Shown piece after piece: positions 62,652 to 64,000 of a DNA stretch of 64,000 bases. How positions within the stretch are numbered: position 1 is the stretch's first letter; each line of letters opens with the position of its first letter. Made by a program: the position numbers and the translations under genes. This stretch comes from Verrucomicrobiales bacterium (GTDB taxonomy: Bacteria > Verrucomicrobiota > Verrucomicrobiia > Verrucomicrobiales > DEV007), in the NCBI GenBank assembly GCA_016795505.1, contig JAEUHH010000011.1, positions 1-64,000 of the forward strand, written 5' to 3'. Below the pieces are notes generated by a model that saw nothing but the letters and a program-made list of their open reading frames with translations, was not told where the DNA came from and made no database searches.

Positions 62652-63842
62652 TCAGCCTGTCAGCAGCCGGACCAGCACCGGAGCGGCCCCTTTCAGCACC
62701 ACCGCCAGCAGCGCGGCGGCCACGGCACTCGCCGACAGCACGAAGACGCCCTCAAACGCCACCAGCAGCCGGATCGTGCCCGGATCAGCGCCGATCTGGC
62801 GCAGACTGCTGAACTCCCGCGCCCGCAGCCGGTTCGACAGTAAAAAAACCAGCAGCGCCATCGCCAGCGCCGCCACCCCCACCAGCACCAGCGCCGCCAC
62901 TACGAGTCGCTGCACCTGGAAGACCGTGTCGAACAGGTCGTCCATCACCGCACCCGGCTCCACCAGTTGCACGCCCAGCCGGTCGGCATCCTGATAGCGT
63001 CCCAGCAGGATGGTGCGGCTCTTCTCATCCCGCGGCACCACGATCGCCGCCGTGATCGGAAACGCTCCCGGATCGCCGTGGAAATGAAAATTCGCCAGAT
63101 TCGACTCCGTCACCTCGTTGTATTCCACCACCGAGGCATTCAGCTTCACGTTGCCACCGTCCGGCTCCTGCCCCAGCACCTGTGACTCGTCGACCTGCCG
63201 CGCGTCATCGTGACCGTGCGCCAGCCCCTCGATGATCCACGTCGTCTTCACGTCGGCAAAGATTGCCCGGTCATCCGGCGTGCCCGTGGGGGACAGCACC
63301 CCGGTCACCCGCATCTTCAGCGGATACACCCCCGCCAGGTCGAACACCGCCTCCGGCGACGACACCACCGCATCGCCCGGCCGGATGCCGGCCGCTTCGG
63401 CCACCGCATGGCCCACCACGCAGTCGCCCAGCCGCGCGAAAGGCCGGCCCTCCCGCAAGTCCAAGCCCCGCAGCCGGAAGTAATCCAGCGTCGTCCCCAC
63501 GATCCGGTGCCCTTGGGCGGAAAACCGCGCATACACCGGGATCACCGTTGCCAGCCCATCCCGTCCCGCCGCATCGGTCTCCTGTCGCGGCCGTGTCGCG
63601 ATCTCCGGCTTGGTGAAATACAGCCCGTTGAACACCAGTTCCAGCGCACTGCCCCGCGCCCCCAGCAGCAGCGGCGTGCCCGCCGCCCGCGACCGCAGGT
63701 GCGTCTCCGCCTCGCCCACCAGCACCGTGATCGCCACCGGCAGCAGCAGCGCCACCGTCAGTGCCCCCGTAAGCAGCAGCGTCTTGGCCCGCTGCCGCCT
63801 TAGATAAGCCAGCCCCAGATAAAAACTGCCCGCCAGATTCAT
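62652..63842 (-). CDS. MacB/FtsX-type ABC transporter permease
   Basis: 396 residues. One N-terminal helix, a large periplasmic domain (about 45-270) and three C-terminal helices (LVVAALVLVGVAALAMALLVFLL, LLVAFEGVFVLSASAVAAALLAVVL). This is the FtsX/MacB permease topology for lipoprotein or small-molecule export. Its start overlaps the stop of the upstream ATPase gene by four bases (ATGA). Confidence 0.85.
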   Translation of the reverse strand: MNLAGSFYLGLAYLRRQRAKTLLLTGALTVALLLPVAITVLVGEAETHLRSRAAGTPLLLGARGSALELVFNGLYFTKPEIATRPRQETDAAGRDGLATVIPVYARFSAQGHRIVGTTLDYFRLRGLDLREGRPFARLGDCVVGHAVAEAAGIRPGDAVVSSPEAVFDLAGVYPLKMRVTGVLSPTGTPDDRAIFADVKTTWIIEGLAHGHDDARQVDESQVLGQEPDGGNVKLNASVVEYNEVTESNLANFHFHGDPGAFPITAAIVVPRDEKSRTILLGRYQDADRLGVQLVEPGAVMDDLFDTVFQVQRLVVAALVLVGVAALAMALLVFLLSNRLRAREFSSLRQIGADPGTIRLLVAFEGVFVLSASAVAAALLAVVLKGAAPVLVRLLTG

Positions 63843-64000
63843 GCCGCGTCGGGGGTTCGATCCAGCAGGTCCGGCAGCCGCACCACGCGGTCAAAGCCGT
63901 CCAGCACCTCCGGATCGTGCGTCACCATGATGAGCGCCGCGCCCGCCGCACCCGCCTGTTCGCGGAGCAGCGCCACGCTGCGCGCCTGATTCTCCGGATC
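63839..64000 (-). CDS. MacB/LolD-type ABC transporter ATPase (C-terminal fragment)
   Basis: Only the last 53 codons are in the window; the rest lies beyond position 64000. The sequence DPENQARSVALLREQAG and LIMVTHDPEVLDGFDRVVRL contain the H-loop His and switch region of ABC ATPases of the LolD/MacB type. It partners the permease whose start overlaps its stop. Confidence 0.8.
   Translation of the reverse strand, partial: DPENQARSVALLREQAGAAGAALIMVTHDPEVLDGFDRVVRLPDLLDRTPDAA

Overview
The window looks like chromosome of a GC-rich member of the Verrucomicrobiota (PVC superphylum). The evidence is indirect: a Planctomycete/Verrucomicrobia-type cytochrome c protein (57.7-60.7 kb), a membrane/cytochrome/leucine-rich-repeat fusion (40.2-42.1 kb), a CPXCG mini-protein, large Pro/Ala-linker proteins with squalene-cyclase-like or von Willebrand A modules, and many short intergenic repeats. 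No rRNA, tRNA, CRISPR array, phage module or intact insertion sequence was seen. Layout: 0.2-5.8 kb holds a complete oligopeptide/dipeptide ABC importer (lipoprotein, two permeases, two ATPases), preceded by a 7-bp tandem repeat. 5.9-10.2 kb holds an exported Pro-rich protein, a Tat-type metallophosphoesterase, and a YraQ/DUF318-type permease paired with a His-rich DUF1980 membrane protein. 10.4-12.8 kb is a divergent namZ/nagZ pair for peptidoglycan amino-sugar recycling. 13-16 kb holds a zinc-ribbon coiled-coil protein, a CPXCG protein, a Nudix-like protein and an acyltransferase (E2) of a 2-oxoacid dehydrogenase complex. 16.6-18.5 kb is an Hsp70 whose ATPase domain carries a repeat-encoded insertion. 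18.7-23.0 kb holds two large membrane proteins that share an unusual architecture with a third at 43.8-45.6 kb. 23.7-30.2 kb is the rod-shape cluster mreB-mreC-mreD-mrdA followed by an RNase G gene. 30.4-35.7 kb: Cys-cluster protein, peptide deformylase, ExbB/ExbD/TonB-like energy-transduction operon, an OGG1-type glycosylase and the NADH sensor Rex. 35.9-42.1 kb: CcsA and ResB for cytochrome c maturation, a lipoprotein, and the cytochrome/LRR protein. 42.3-50.5 kb: a sugar ABC permease, an entericidin-like lipoprotein, a degenerate vWA protein, a DeoC/LsrF-type aldolase, a nucleotidyltransferase-type two-gene module, a RhaD-type aldolase/dehydrogenase fusion, and DUF2752 and DUF4190 membrane proteins. 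50.7-53.3 kb is topoisomerase III. 53.3-55.5 kb is a gene-free block of tandem repeats. 55.5-64 kb: a duplicated AsnC/AhbA-B-like protein translationally coupled to a Zn/Mn-type binding lipoprotein, the large PVC cytochrome, a ribokinase, a LolA-like protein and a MacB/FtsX-type exporter cut by the window edge. The most unusual signal is a family of 22-bp-periodic near-palindromic units, each with GATC at or near both ends, found at six loci (15 units) in this window. Five loci are intergenic, one of them supplying both stop codons of two convergent genes, and one lies in frame inside the Hsp70 gene, reminiscent in principle of Rickettsia palindromic elements. A second pattern is a family of three proteins that share an N-terminal helical-repeat region, a Pro-rich linker and one transmembrane segment but end in different effector domains.
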